Position numbers and translations under genes: made by a program. From Cytobacillus solani (GTDB lineage Bacteria; Bacillota; Bacilli; Bacillales; Cytobacillaceae), in the NCBI RefSeq assembly GCF_001420595.1, contig NZ_LJIX01000006.1:2713058-2777057 (forward strand): a stretch of DNA of 64,000 nucleotides, given 5' to 3'. The notes under the pieces are model-generated. The model was not told the DNA's origin, made no database searches, and saw only the letters and a list, made by a program, of their open reading frames with translations. Positions 44,145 to 52,657 of this stretch are shown piece by piece. Every line of letters begins with the position of its first letter. Position 1 is the stretch's first letter.

Positions 44145-45002
44145 TTATCCTTCAAGTTCAAAACCATTAATAAAATACTCAATCGTTTCAAGCTCATCTT
44201 CATTTAAATCTCGTTTAATATGTGCCTGATAAGCACTCACAATCTCTTCTTTTCGCCCTGCAAATTGTTCAGTTAACCTTGCGATTCCCCTCAACAAATT
44301 AGCTTCTTGCTGATACTCTTGCTTAGATACTGGCTTCCAATGAGAGAGAATATAGGTTTCCGCATCAAATTGGTCGATCATATCTAATAGCTGTAGTGTA
44401 CTTTTCACAGTGTGATTTCTTTTACTAGAATAAAGGTTAGCGTATATTGCATCTGCTAAAAACAATATTTTTTCTTCCTTTACATAAACAATGACAGAGT
44501 CTTGAGCATGATCTCCGCCAACATGCTGGAGCTGGCAAGTGACTCCTCCAAGATCGATCTCCATCTTCGTTTCGAAAGTTATCTCTGGAAGTGTGATTGT
44601 AATATTCCTTTCTCTTCCATACTCTTCTTTAATGGCATTTGCGCAAAATTCTATCTCCACACCAGACTGAACTCGCTCATCCAAGGCAGCATCAGTCCAT
44701 TCAAACGTGACCAGCTTTTCAAGCTCAGCTTTTGTTCGTCTAGAAGAAACTGAAATCATGTCTAAACCGGATAATCCAAAAGTATGATCCCAATGCCAAT
44801 GAGTAAGTACTACTATACTCGGGACCGGAATATTATTCTTTTCTAACTCACTAAGAAAATATTTCGCATGGTCTTCTGAATTGCCAGCATCGATCATTAA
44901 TGACCGTTTATCCCCAATAACTACTCCCAAAATAGGTCGATCCGTCTTGGATACGGGTGTTTGATACCAAAACCGGTCACTGATTTTCTCAAATGTTTGC
45001 AT
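44145..45002 (-). CDS. MBL-fold metallohydrolase
   Basis: 285 aa. Zn motif THWHWDHTFG (H68, H70, D72, H73), further ligands in VGGDHAQDSVIVY, LFLADAIYANL and ILSHWKPV. Soluble beta-lactamase-fold hydrolase without the signature of a known subgroup (glyoxalase II, lactonase); substrate unassigned. It lies 90 bp upstream of the C45 hydrolase gene on the same strand, so co-transcription is possible. Confidence 0.87.
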   Translation of the reverse strand: MQTFEKISDRFWYQTPVSKTDRPILGVVIGDKRSLMIDAGNSEDHAKYFLSELEKNNIPVPSIVVLTHWHWDHTFGLSGLDMISVSSRRTKAELEKLVTFEWTDAALDERVQSGVEIEFCANAIKEEYGRERNITITLPEITFETKMEIDLGGVTCQLQHVGGDHAQDSVIVYVKEEKILFLADAIYANLYSSKRNHTVKSTLQLLDMIDQFDAETYILSHWKPVSKQEYQQEANLLRGIARLTEQFAGRKEEIVSAYQAHIKRDLNEDELETIEYFINGFELEG

Positions 45003-45122
45003 GTTTATTCCACCTACTCACTTATATTCTTTGGCTAGCCATAATAAAACTTTATCCATATTAGAATACTAAACTATCAGTCACCCTGAAAGAAAAATAT
45101 AGACCTGTATTTTCCACGACAA

Positions 45123-45152
45123 ATAAAAAACAACCAAGAATTTCTTGGCTGT
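45123..45152 (-). terminator. Terminator of the 45-aa gene
   Basis: On the minus strand, CAGCCAAG pairs with CTTGGTTG, followed by TTTTTTATTTG. Confidence 0.75.
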
Positions 45153-45164
45153 ATTCCAGATGTT

Positions 45165-45302
45165 TCACTTTAAATTCTTTTTACCTGTATGATCATTTGG
45201 AGAATCACCAGTTCCATTCTTACTCTTACTATTCGGTGTACCAAATATTTGATTATCTTTAGTCACCTTAGCGCCCTCTAGAAAATTATCCTTTGTTTTC
45301 AT
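45165..45302 (-). CDS. Small hydrophilic protein, 45 aa
   Basis: ATG 45302, nine bases after GGAG, ending TGA 45165 just before a good terminator. The product (MKTKDNFLEGAKVTKDNQIF, then Gly/Asn/Ser/Lys-rich tail) has no hydrophobic segment. It resembles the short disordered spore or stress peptides of bacilli in composition, but I cannot name it. Confidence 0.5.
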   Translation of the reverse strand: MKTKDNFLEGAKVTKDNQIFGTPNSKSKNGTGDSPNDHTGKKNLK

Positions 45303-45406
45303 TTTTCCCATCTCCTAATATGTTTTTAATTCTTCCTCGCTATGCTAACTTTTATATTATCTGTTTGGAAAATAGGAAATATACAATATTTTTCAAATGC
45401 TGTTGT

Positions 45407-45434
45407 TTGCTTTTTCAAGTACTTTAAGTATAAT
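45407..45434 (+). promoter_or_regulatory. Promoter of the antitoxin RNA
   Basis: TTGCTT (45407-45412), 16 bases, TATAAT (45429-45434). Confidence 0.6.
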
Positions 45435-45440
45435 AAAAAT

Positions 45441-45587
45441 ATAGAACAGTCATATAATAAAAAATGACCGCCAGTGCTGGTTACACTGAACGGTCGATGC
45501 AATAGCCAGGTCCCTTAAGGGGATCAGCAGATTAAAAAAGTAATCCATCTCTCTTGCTGGGCGAGCTCAAGGGTGGATTACTTTTTC
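45441..45587 (+). ncRNA. Antisense antitoxin RNA of a type I toxin-antitoxin locus
   Basis: About 150 nt from the predicted start near 45441 to the shared terminator. It forms a 5' hairpin GACCG...CGGTC (45466-45495, inner AGTG/CACT) and overlaps the 3' end of the holin-like toxin mRNA on the other strand. Convergent overlapping toxin mRNA and RNA antitoxin is the plan of bsrG/SR4 and txpA/RatA. Transcript ends are inferred. Confidence 0.65.
45534..45587. terminator. Shared bidirectional terminator of toxin and antitoxin RNAs
   Basis: AAAAAGTAATCCA pairs with TGGATTACTTTTT, usable in both directions; it contains the toxin stop codon. Confidence 0.8.
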
Positions 45588-45661
45588 TGTGTTAAAGCGA
45601 TGATCGATACAATCAAACTTGCAAACGCAATCATGATCATGATTGTCTGAAAAATCGACAT
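45578..45661 (-). CDS. Holin-like type I toxin peptide, 27 aa
   Basis: ATG 45661 with AAAGGGGGTG six bases upstream. A 27-aa peptide with N-terminal MSIFQTIMIMIAFASLIV and the charged end QKK: one membrane helix. This is the pattern of the putative holin-like toxin family of Firmicutes (short MSxFExxMLMIAF type). Expression would depolarise the membrane; the opposite-strand RNA is the antitoxin. Confidence 0.8.
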   Translation of the reverse strand: MSIFQTIMIMIAFASLIVSIIALTQKK

Positions 45662-45842
45662 AGGCAGCACCCCCTTTCACTAGGGAATGCTAACCACCCT
45701 TGAGTCTCCTATACTATTGCTATTATAATTATAGCACAACAAGAACGTTTGTTCTAATAGTTATTTGATTTGTCTGAAAAATGGATATATTTTCTTATAT
45801 TTATATATGAAGGCCTTTAGTTTTACCTATAAAGGAAGAATA

Positions 45843-46901
45843 TTAACTTTCTACTCCTTCACTTTCCCATCTAGCTATCTCTTCACGAACTAAAGGCGCC
45901 ACTTCTTTCCCTAACAACTCAATGGCCCCCATGACTTCCTCATGCGGCATTGTTCCAACTGGTACATGAAGCATGAAACGAGTAATCCCTACATTCTTTC
46001 GTAAGTATATGATTTTTTCTGCTACGGTTTGCGGATCACCAACGTATAAGGCACCCTCTATGCTGCGGGCATCATCGAAACTAGAACGAGTATACGATCC
46101 CCAGCCACGCTCTCTCCCTAATGTATTCATTACATACTGAGTGGAAGGGAAAAATTTATTTGCTGCTGTTTCCGTATCTTCATCAATAAACCCGTGTGAA
46201 TGAGAAGCAACAGTTAGCTTTGATAAATCATGTCCAGCATGGGCTGCTGCTCTTTTATATAGCTTTACAAGTGCGGCAAACTGGAGAGGACGGCCGCCAA
46301 TTATAGCAAGTACGAGCGGAAGACCTAATATTCCAGCACGAACAACAGACTCTGAATTTCCGCCGCTTCCAATCCATACGGGAAGCGGGTCCTGAACCGG
46401 ACGTGGATACACACCAAGATTTTGAATGGCTGGTCGATGTCCGCCTTTCCAATTCACCTTCTCAGACGCCACAATTTTTAACAACAATTCAAGCTTCTCT
46501 TCGAACAACTCGTCATAGTCATTTAAATCATAGCCAAACAATGGAAACGATTCGATAAAAGAGCCCCTTCCTGCCATGATTTCTGCACGACCATTTGAGA
46601 TGGCATCAACGGTTGCAAAATCCTGAAATACTCGAACTGGATCAGCTGAAGATAGGACAGTTACTGCACTAGTAAGTCTGATCTTCTCTGTACGAGACGC
46701 AGCTGCAGCTAGGATGACAGCAGGTGATGATGCGGCATAATCGATGCGGTGATGTTCACCTACTCCAAACACATCCAAGCCAACCCTATCTGCTAGGACA
46801 ATCTCTTCCACAACCTCACGAATACGCTGTGCGTGACTAATGACCTCACCTGTTTTAACATCTGGTGTTGTTTCGACAAATGTGCTTATTCCAATTTCCA
46901 T
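45843..46901 (-). CDS. LLM-class flavin-dependent oxidoreductase
   Basis: 352 aa luciferase-like monooxygenase TIM barrel. Opening MEIGISTFVETTPDVKTG, then GVGEHHRIDYAASSPAVILA, AEIMAGRGSFIESFPLFGYD and LPVWIGSGGNSESVVRAG (FMN phosphate region). Family members oxidise small organic substrates with reduced flavin; substrate unknown. GGAGGAAT precedes ATG 46901. Monocistronic. Confidence 0.9.
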   Translation of the reverse strand: MEIGISTFVETTPDVKTGEVISHAQRIREVVEEIVLADRVGLDVFGVGEHHRIDYAASSPAVILAAAASRTEKIRLTSAVTVLSSADPVRVFQDFATVDAISNGRAEIMAGRGSFIESFPLFGYDLNDYDELFEEKLELLLKIVASEKVNWKGGHRPAIQNLGVYPRPVQDPLPVWIGSGGNSESVVRAGILGLPLVLAIIGGRPLQFAALVKLYKRAAAHAGHDLSKLTVASHSHGFIDEDTETAANKFFPSTQYVMNTLGRERGWGSYTRSSFDDARSIEGALYVGDPQTVAEKIIYLRKNVGITRFMLHVPVGTMPHEEVMGAIELLGKEVAPLVREEIARWESEGVES

Positions 46902-47119
46902 TTGAATTCCTCCTTCTGAAACTATTTACTTTTTTATACCAAAGGTTAGCATACTTAACTGATTAATCTAGTATAATTTATACGTAAATAAAGTACTTAC
47001 TTAATAGTGTTGTTTTAATTTATTTTTAGCAAGAAAAAAGCATTTATAACAACATTCATCCATTACTATAAACTTAGGGTTTAATATTTAGAGAATTTAT
47101 ATTGGAAAGGAGTAATACT

Positions 47120-47656
47120 ATGAATTTTAATATGAAAGACGCAATTGAGGTTTTGGAAAGAACCCCACAAACATTAACGTATTTTTTAACTGGTTTATCA
47201 GATGGATGGCTGCATTGTAATGAGGGCGAAGAAACGTGGAATGCTATTGAAGTCGTTGAACATCTCATTGAGGGAGAGAAAAATAATTGGATACAAAGAT
47301 TAGAATTGATCATTTCTGATGATAGTCATAAAACCTTTCCCCCATATGATCGGTTTGCACATTTAAATAATAATACCGAAGTTGCGTTAGAACAACAGCT
47401 GCAGGAATTTAACACTTTAAGATCACAAAATATTTCGAAACTAAAAAGTTTGATAGACCCTGAAAAGCGCCTTGAATTATCGGGTACACACCCCGTATTT
47501 GGTTCAGTGAAGTTAAGAGAAGTGATTTCCACTTGGGTTGCTCATGATTTAACCCATATCGCACAAATCGTACGAGTCATGGCAAAAAGGTACACAAAAG
47601 ATGTTGGTCCTTGGATAGAATATTTAAGTATATTAAAAAAAAGAGAGCCGAAATGA
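47120..47656 (+). CDS. DinB-family protein
   Basis: 178 aa from ATG 47120 (AAAGGAG eight bases upstream). Four-helix-bundle DinB/YfiT fold with the metal-binding His triad in VVEHLIEGEKNNW and WVAHDLTHIAQIVRVMAK. Members include bacillithiol S-transferases (BstA) and thiol-dependent enzymes. Function here unassigned. Own terminator. Confidence 0.87.
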   Translation: MNFNMKDAIEVLERTPQTLTYFLTGLSDGWLHCNEGEETWNAIEVVEHLIEGEKNNWIQRLELIISDDSHKTFPPYDRFAHLNNNTEVALEQQLQEFNTLRSQNISKLKSLIDPEKRLELSGTHPVFGSVKLREVISTWVAHDLTHIAQIVRVMAKRYTKDVGPWIEYLSILKKREPK

Positions 47657-47659
47657 AAA

Positions 47660-47703
47660 AGATCAATCCCCTTGATTGTTTATCTGGAGAGATTGATCTT
47701 TTT
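47660..47703 (+). terminator. Terminator of the DinB gene
   Basis: AAAGATCAATC pairs with GATTGATCTTTTTT. Confidence 0.75.
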
Positions 47704-47763
47704 TGCCGGAATCGGGGCCAGTTAGATGATTTTTATGATTTCATGAATTAGCATAGCTTTCAA

Positions 47764-48270
47764 TTATTCCTCTTCATACGCCTTCATTAATGCGTTCATA
47801 TCAATTTTTTTCTCCGTTTGAAGGAGTGCTTTCATCACTTTTTCTGTTTTTTCAGGACTGGGATCACTTAACAATTGATTCAGATTAGAAGGAACGATTT
47901 GCCAAGAGACACCGTATTTATCTTTCAGCCAGCCGCATACTTGTGCTTTTTCGTTTCCATCTTCAGAGAGGTTGTTCCAATAATAGTCAATTTCTTCCTG
48001 GGTTTCACAGTTAACAATAAAAGAAATTGCTTCATTGAATTTGAATTGTGGTCCTCCATTTAATGCGACAAAGGTTTGTCCCTCTAATTCAAATTCTACA
48101 GTCATAGCGGTGCCTTCAGTTATTCCATCTATATTATGTCTTTCTTTCCCATAACGGATGATTCTCTCTATTTTGGAATGATTAAAAATAGTCGTGTAAA
48201 ATTCCGCCGCTTCTTCAGCCTGTGTATCAAACCATAGGTTCGCAGAGATTTTCTGGATTTTATTTTCCAA
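47764..48270 (-). CDS. PhnB-like VOC-family protein
   Basis: 168 aa from TTG 48270, ten bases after GGAGG (an in-frame ATG at 48285 overlaps that site). PhnB/glyoxalase-like module: LWFDTQAEEAAEFYTTIF, FELEGQTFVALNGGPQFKFN, CGWLKDKYGVSWQIVP. Once annotated as 3-demethylubiquinone methyltransferase; that activity is not expected. Binding or detoxification role unknown. Confidence 0.85.
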   Translation of the reverse strand: MENKIQKISANLWFDTQAEEAAEFYTTIFNHSKIERIIRYGKERHNIDGITEGTAMTVEFELEGQTFVALNGGPQFKFNEAISFIVNCETQEEIDYYWNNLSEDGNEKAQVCGWLKDKYGVSWQIVPSNLNQLLSDPSPEKTEKVMKALLQTEKKIDMNALMKAYEEE

Positions 48271-48331
48271 AAGTATGCCCTCCATTTTAAAAACTTAAAT
48301 AATCATCATTATCAATAAATAGAACCCCTTA

Positions 48332-49846
48332 TTAAGTTCCGCAAAAAGTTCGGTATGGGCGATCAGACGGTAAAGGCTGTGTACAATATTCTGCTTGTTT
48401 TTCTGTGTGCGCATATGGTTTTGATAGAACTTCAACAAGACGTTCCATGACACTATAATCTCCCTCATCTACTGCGGCATCCAATGCTTCCTCCACCCGG
48501 TGATTACGAGGAATCACTGCTGGATTAGAGTCCCGCATCAATTGTTTAGAGGCTTCTATTGATTCCTGCTGCCTTTGCAGTCTTGCCTTCCACAACTCTA
48601 CCCATTGACTAAATTCATCCTTGCCAAATAAAACTAAATCCTCATGCCTATCAAATGTTAAGGAACGGAATGTATTAGTAAAGTCTGCTTGATATATCTC
48701 CATCATTTTAAGAAGGTCTTTAACTAGGTCTTCATCTTGCTCTTCCGTATTAAAGATTCCTAGTTTTGCTCTCATTCCTGCTAGCCAGTTTGCTTGATAT
48801 AATTCAGTAAATTGTCCTATCGCATCCTGCGCCATTTCAAGAGCCTTTTCCTCATTTTCATGCAAAAGCGGTAAAAGGGTTTCAGCTAATCGTGCGAGAT
48901 TCCATGAAGCGATATACGGCTGGTTGCCATAAGCATAGCGCCCTCTTGTATCGATTGAACTGAATACCGTTGCAGGATTATACGTATCCATGAAAGCACA
49001 TGGGCCATAATCAATCGTTTCCCCGCAAATGCTCATATTATCAGTGTTCATCACCCCATGAATAAAACCTACTAGCTGCCACTTGGCAACCAGCTTTGCC
49101 TGACGGTTGATCACTTCCTTTAGAAGGGAAAGGTAACGTTTATCACTTGAATCAATTTCCGAAAAATGGCGATCAATTGTATAATCTGCAAGAATCTTAA
49201 GATTTTCCTCTGTGCTCAATTTTGAAGCGTATTGAAAAGTTCCAACCCGAATATGGCTGGCTGCCACTCTCGTTAGAATAGCACCCGGTAAATAGGTTTC
49301 ACGAATAATGGACTCACCTGTTGTTACCACTGCCAAACTGCGGGTAGTTGGGATTCCAAGCCCGTACATAGCCTCACTAATAATGTATTCTCTAAGCATA
49401 GGTGCAAGTGCAGCACGGCCATCCCCTCCTCGGGAATATGGTGTTCTGCCTGAACCCTTGAGCTGAATATCGTACCGTTCACCATTAGGAGTAATCTGCT
49501 CTCCTATAAGGATAGCTCGCCCATCCCCTAACATGGTAAAATGACCAAATTGATGACCCGCATATGCTTGTGCAAGTGGTGAGGCACTTTTAGGAAACTG
49601 ATTTCCGGCAAACACAGAAACGTTTTCTTCTGATTGTAGTTCCTGTAAATCGAGCCCTAATGATGCAGCTAATGAACCATTAAGAATGACGAGCTTTGGT
49701 TCATGAACAGGATTTGGACTCATGCTAGAGTAAAATGAATTCGGCAGCCCAGCATAACTATTATCAAAATTCCAGCCAGCTTCATTTAATTTATATTGTT
49801 CTTCCATTGGAATGAACTCACATCCTCTTTCAATTTTCATTTCCAT
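48332..49846 (-). CDS. selO: Protein adenylyltransferase SelO (YdiU)
   Basis: 504 aa. SelO pseudokinase fold: [60 protein letters not shown] and [21 protein letters not shown]. Transfers AMP to protein Ser/Thr/Tyr residues, with a redox-sensitive C-terminal cysteine in the family (here TFCGT at the end). AAGGG precedes ATG 49846. Monocistronic. Confidence 0.93.
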   Translation of the reverse strand: MEMKIERGCEFIPMEEQYKLNEAGWNFDNSYAGLPNSFYSSMSPNPVHEPKLVILNGSLAASLGLDLQELQSEENVSVFAGNQFPKSASPLAQAYAGHQFGHFTMLGDGRAILIGEQITPNGERYDIQLKGSGRTPYSRGGDGRAALAPMLREYIISEAMYGLGIPTTRSLAVVTTGESIIRETYLPGAILTRVAASHIRVGTFQYASKLSTEENLKILADYTIDRHFSEIDSSDKRYLSLLKEVINRQAKLVAKWQLVGFIHGVMNTDNMSICGETIDYGPCAFMDTYNPATVFSSIDTRGRYAYGNQPYIASWNLARLAETLLPLLHENEEKALEMAQDAIGQFTELYQANWLAGMRAKLGIFNTEEQDEDLVKDLLKMMEIYQADFTNTFRSLTFDRHEDLVLFGKDEFSQWVELWKARLQRQQESIEASKQLMRDSNPAVIPRNHRVEEALDAAVDEGDYSVMERLVEVLSKPYAHTEKQAEYCTQPLPSDRPYRTFCGT

Positions 49847-49890
49847 TTATTATACCCTTCTATGTAAAAGATGACCCCTTTCTATAATAT

Positions 49891-49920
49891 AAAAAAAGGA
49901 CTTCAACTGACTGAAGCCCC
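49891..49920 (-). terminator. Terminator of yoaP
   Basis: On the minus strand, GGGGCTTCA pairs with TTGAAGTCC, followed by TTTTTTTATA. Confidence 0.75.
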
Positions 49921-49936
49921 ATACCCATTTCTTCAT

Positions 49937-50710
49937 CTATATTTGAATAGAATCTTCTGTTAAAATTTTCGTTAATAATTTCTCAAATTTGTTTGGACTG
50001 ATTATTTCGTGGGTAATGAATTCTCCGTTATAAAATAACCCAAACGTTGTCCAAATGGTTGGTGAGTTTTGTGCTTCTTCTTTAGATGTAATCTGGAAAG
50101 ATTTAAAAGTTACATTTTTATTCTCCGCTATTTTTCTTAACTCTTCTATGATACCAACTGCAAATGGGCATTGCGCAGTGTAATAAATGGCTATCCCTTT
50201 ATCATCTGATACTGTCTTTAATTGTTTGCTAAATGATGGGATCACACCTTGGTCATTCCATTTTAATGCCATTAATTGAAAATATGGTTCTCCTCGGTCA
50301 ACTGTCTCAAACCCCATATGTTCTAAGAACGTTTTATCACTTAAATACGGGTATTTTTTCTGGCCAACGATATGTACAATCCCATCCATTCCACGATTCA
50401 TTGCATCTTCTTTGCATTCACTTAACAATTGCTTTGCATACCCATTATTTTTATACCTGCCCGAAACCCACAAACAGTTAATATACATGTAATTTTGTGC
50501 TTGTATAGGAACCCATGCCATTTCAGCTGGCAAATATTCAATAAATACTTTTGCACGTTCATCTAGTCGACTAAATACTAGCCCCTCATCCATTCGTTCT
50601 CTTAGCCACTTTTTCTTTTCTTTTACTGCATGTTCATATTGTTTTGCCCCTAAGGCACAGCAGATGTGTTCGGTTTCAATTGTACTTTTCGTTATTTGAA
50701 TGATTCCCAT
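49937..50710 (-). CDS. yoaP: GNAT acetyltransferase with YoaP C-terminal domain
   Basis: 257 aa. N-terminal GNAT fold with INCLWVSGRYKNNGYAKQLL (acetyl-CoA loop) and a C-terminal YoaP-type thioredoxin-like domain (about 175-250) with IAIYYTAQCPFAVGIIEEL and FGLFYNGEFITHEI. The CPF motif replaces the thioredoxin CxxC. Close to B. subtilis YoaP in length and plan; substrate unknown. Confidence 0.9.
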   Translation of the reverse strand: MGIIQITKSTIETEHICCALGAKQYEHAVKEKKKWLRERMDEGLVFSRLDERAKVFIEYLPAEMAWVPIQAQNYMYINCLWVSGRYKNNGYAKQLLSECKEDAMNRGMDGIVHIVGQKKYPYLSDKTFLEHMGFETVDRGEPYFQLMALKWNDQGVIPSFSKQLKTVSDDKGIAIYYTAQCPFAVGIIEELRKIAENKNVTFKSFQITSKEEAQNSPTIWTTFGLFYNGEFITHEIISPNKFEKLLTKILTEDSIQI

Positions 50711-50785
50711 TTCCTCACCTCCAAATTCGAATAAAGATTCATAAGTTTACATTGCTTTCTTCAAACATTTTTCTGATTGCTGTTG

Positions 50786-50886
50786 CTACTTCACTTCGTT
50801 TAAAGAACGATCATGTAATTGGAATGGCTGCTTACACCAACTCATAACCAACCCCGCACCACATCTAGGACATTTCTTGGGTTCAT
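50786..50886 (-). pseudogene. Frameshifted small zinc-ribbon gene
   Basis: AAGGAG (50897-50902) and ATG 50886 are correctly spaced, but that frame stops after 14 codons. The +1 frame, from the first codons, encodes PKKCPRCGAGLVMSWCKQ and further residues to TAG 50786, a CxxC zinc-ribbon-like peptide. A one-base indel near the fifth base would join start and body. Likely a broken small gene. Confidence 0.4.
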
Positions 50887-50989
50887 TAGAACCTTACTCC
50901 TTGAAGTTAATGTTTTATTACAATTATAACGTGAACAAATTATTTTTTATATATTGAATGTTAAAGTAACCTGCTTGATTAATAAAAAA

Positions 50990-51030
50990 TAAAAAGACCT
51001 TCATGATCGTTAGAAAACATGAAGATCTCT
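50990..51030 (-). terminator. Terminator at the end of the microcompartment operon
   Basis: On the minus strand, GATCTTCATG pairs with CATGAAGGTC, followed by TTTTTATTTTTT, right after the last CoA-transferase-like gene. Confidence 0.85.
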
Positions 51031-51035
51031 GCATA

Positions 51036-51761
51036 CTAAAATTCAATTGAACGAAAATCATATGGGTCTATTTTCTTCAACATAGCAAGCTCATGATTAG
51101 TTGGAGAAGCCGTATATTTGATCTCATCATATATCAGATCAAAACCAGTATTGTCCCTTACTTCTTCTAGACTTGATGTCGGATGGATGCTTTCAAGATG
51201 CAGTTTTCCTTTGCGATATTCAAAAATACAAAGAGGAGTGACGATTTTCCACAAATTCCCTCTTGTTGTTGTAAAGTCAACCTTCTCTACAAACGTCCTT
51301 TTGTCATGCTTGACTCTCCAAATGATTGCTTTTTTGGCAGTGGGAATAAGAACTGCACTGCCTGCCCCGCCAGGGAGTCTAACTTTAGGTTTATGATAAT
51401 CACCAATAACCGATGCATTCACATTCCCATTCAAATCGAATTGGATTCCTCCAAGAAATGCAACATCTAGCTTTCCACGCATAGAAAGGTCAAATACTTC
51501 TTCTAAAGGAAAATATGCCTCAGCTGTACCCAATAAATCAGCACCTGCAGATGAATAGGATGCATGTTTGATTGAACTTGGATTTACACCGCCAGGAATG
51601 TTTAAATGTACTAAATCTGGTGCATGCATCGATTTAGCTAACTTCATAGCAACCATTGGCAAATGAGAGGAGACTCCGTGAAAGACGGTTTCATTGTCTT
51701 GAAGCATATTGGAAATACAGCATGTCATGATGTCACTAACCCTATATCCTTCAGTCCTCAT
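51036..51761 (-). CDS. CoA-transferase-like subunit B (GctB/IpdB type) without the catalytic Glu
   Basis: 241 aa. Class I CoA-transferase beta-subunit fold: VFHGVSSHLPMVAMKLAKSM, HAPDLVHLNIPGGVNP, DVAFLGGIQFDLNGNVNASV, IGDYHKPKVRLPGGAGSA and HPTSSLEEVRDNTGFDLIYD. By eye alignment with glutaconate CoA-transferase GctB, the catalytic Glu54 (VESG) corresponds to Ile55 here (NIPGG). It may therefore be a hydrolase or ring-opening enzyme, as in IpdAB, rather than a transferase. Start overlaps subunit A by 4 bases. Last gene of the microcompartment operon. Confidence 0.8.
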   Translation of the reverse strand: MRTEGYRVSDIMTCCISNMLQDNETVFHGVSSHLPMVAMKLAKSMHAPDLVHLNIPGGVNPSSIKHASYSSAGADLLGTAEAYFPLEEVFDLSMRGKLDVAFLGGIQFDLNGNVNASVIGDYHKPKVRLPGGAGSAVLIPTAKKAIIWRVKHDKRTFVEKVDFTTTRGNLWKIVTPLCIFEYRKGKLHLESIHPTSSLEEVRDNTGFDLIYDEIKYTASPTNHELAMLKKIDPYDFRSIEF

Positions 51762-52591
51762 AGTCGTCTTCCCATCCTCTCTCCTAAGTAATCTTTTGTT
51801 TCATACGCTTTCAAGTAGGCCCTAATCTCATCCTTACTACTCATTTTTATAAATGCTGCAACCGATTTATCATCGACTTCATACTTTTTGTAACATGAGG
51901 CAGGAGCTGCTCCATTCGGAACATGAACAATAGAGTGAACCAAAAATCCTGGAATATCTATTCGTTCTGCATTTAATTTGATCCTGCTCACTGGAACGAT
52001 TTGTTCAGTTGTAATAATGACTTTATTTGCAGCTCGGCTTAAGAGTATATCTTCAAATTTAGGTCCATAAATGATTGCATTCCCATTTTCATCGCACTCT
52101 TGTACATGAATAATCGCAACATCAGGGACAATTGATTTTACAAGGGTAATTGGTTCTCCACTAAACGGATCCTCTACAACTACAAAATAATCATTCTTAA
52201 CTAATAGATCACCAGCATTTAGCCCCTTCACAGGCATAAAGGGCACATTCATCGAAGCTCCTCTGAGGGCGCAAATGACCGTATAGCAAGCATGTTCGTT
52301 TCCTTTAATTTTTCCTGATTGTACCCCTTGGCGATAATGGTTAGCTAATCCATATTTCGTCTCATAGCTGACAAATCCTGCATCTACTGATTCCACGCAA
52401 TCCATGGCACATAATAAATCGATATCCTGAGCTCCCGCCGTTTTCACTAGCTTTAGAGATTTTTTATTTTGCCGAGCTATTTCTCGAACGGCTGCCATTG
52501 GTGCACGATGAAGAACATTTCCTCCGAATGAAATTGTATCCCCATCATTAATGAGGTTCACCGCATCCTTTAAGCTTTTAACCTTTTTCAT
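51758..52591 (-). CDS. CoA-transferase-like subunit A (GctA/IpdA type)
   Basis: 277 aa from ATG 52591 (GGAGGTGG seven bases upstream; the ATG at 52606 is part of that site). Alpha-subunit fold with LKDAVNLINDGDTISFGGNV, RAPMAAVREIARQ, VKTAGAQDIDLL, and DVAIIHVQECDENGNAIIYG, DILLSRAANKVIITTEQIV. Forms a heterotetramer with the next gene product. Distal in the microcompartment operon, so it probably processes a CoA thioester derived from the aldehyde, outside the shell (no encapsulation helix seen). Confidence 0.82.
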   Translation of the reverse strand: MKKVKSLKDAVNLINDGDTISFGGNVLHRAPMAAVREIARQNKKSLKLVKTAGAQDIDLLCAMDCVESVDAGFVSYETKYGLANHYRQGVQSGKIKGNEHACYTVICALRGASMNVPFMPVKGLNAGDLLVKNDYFVVVEDPFSGEPITLVKSIVPDVAIIHVQECDENGNAIIYGPKFEDILLSRAANKVIITTEQIVPVSRIKLNAERIDIPGFLVHSIVHVPNGAAPASCYKKYEVDDKSVAAFIKMSSKDEIRAYLKAYETKDYLGERMGRRL

Positions 52592-52657
52592 ATTGGCCAC
52601 CTCCATCTTTCAGGTGTCATTTTAGTAGTCTATTTTTAATTTTTAAAAAGCAATGTA

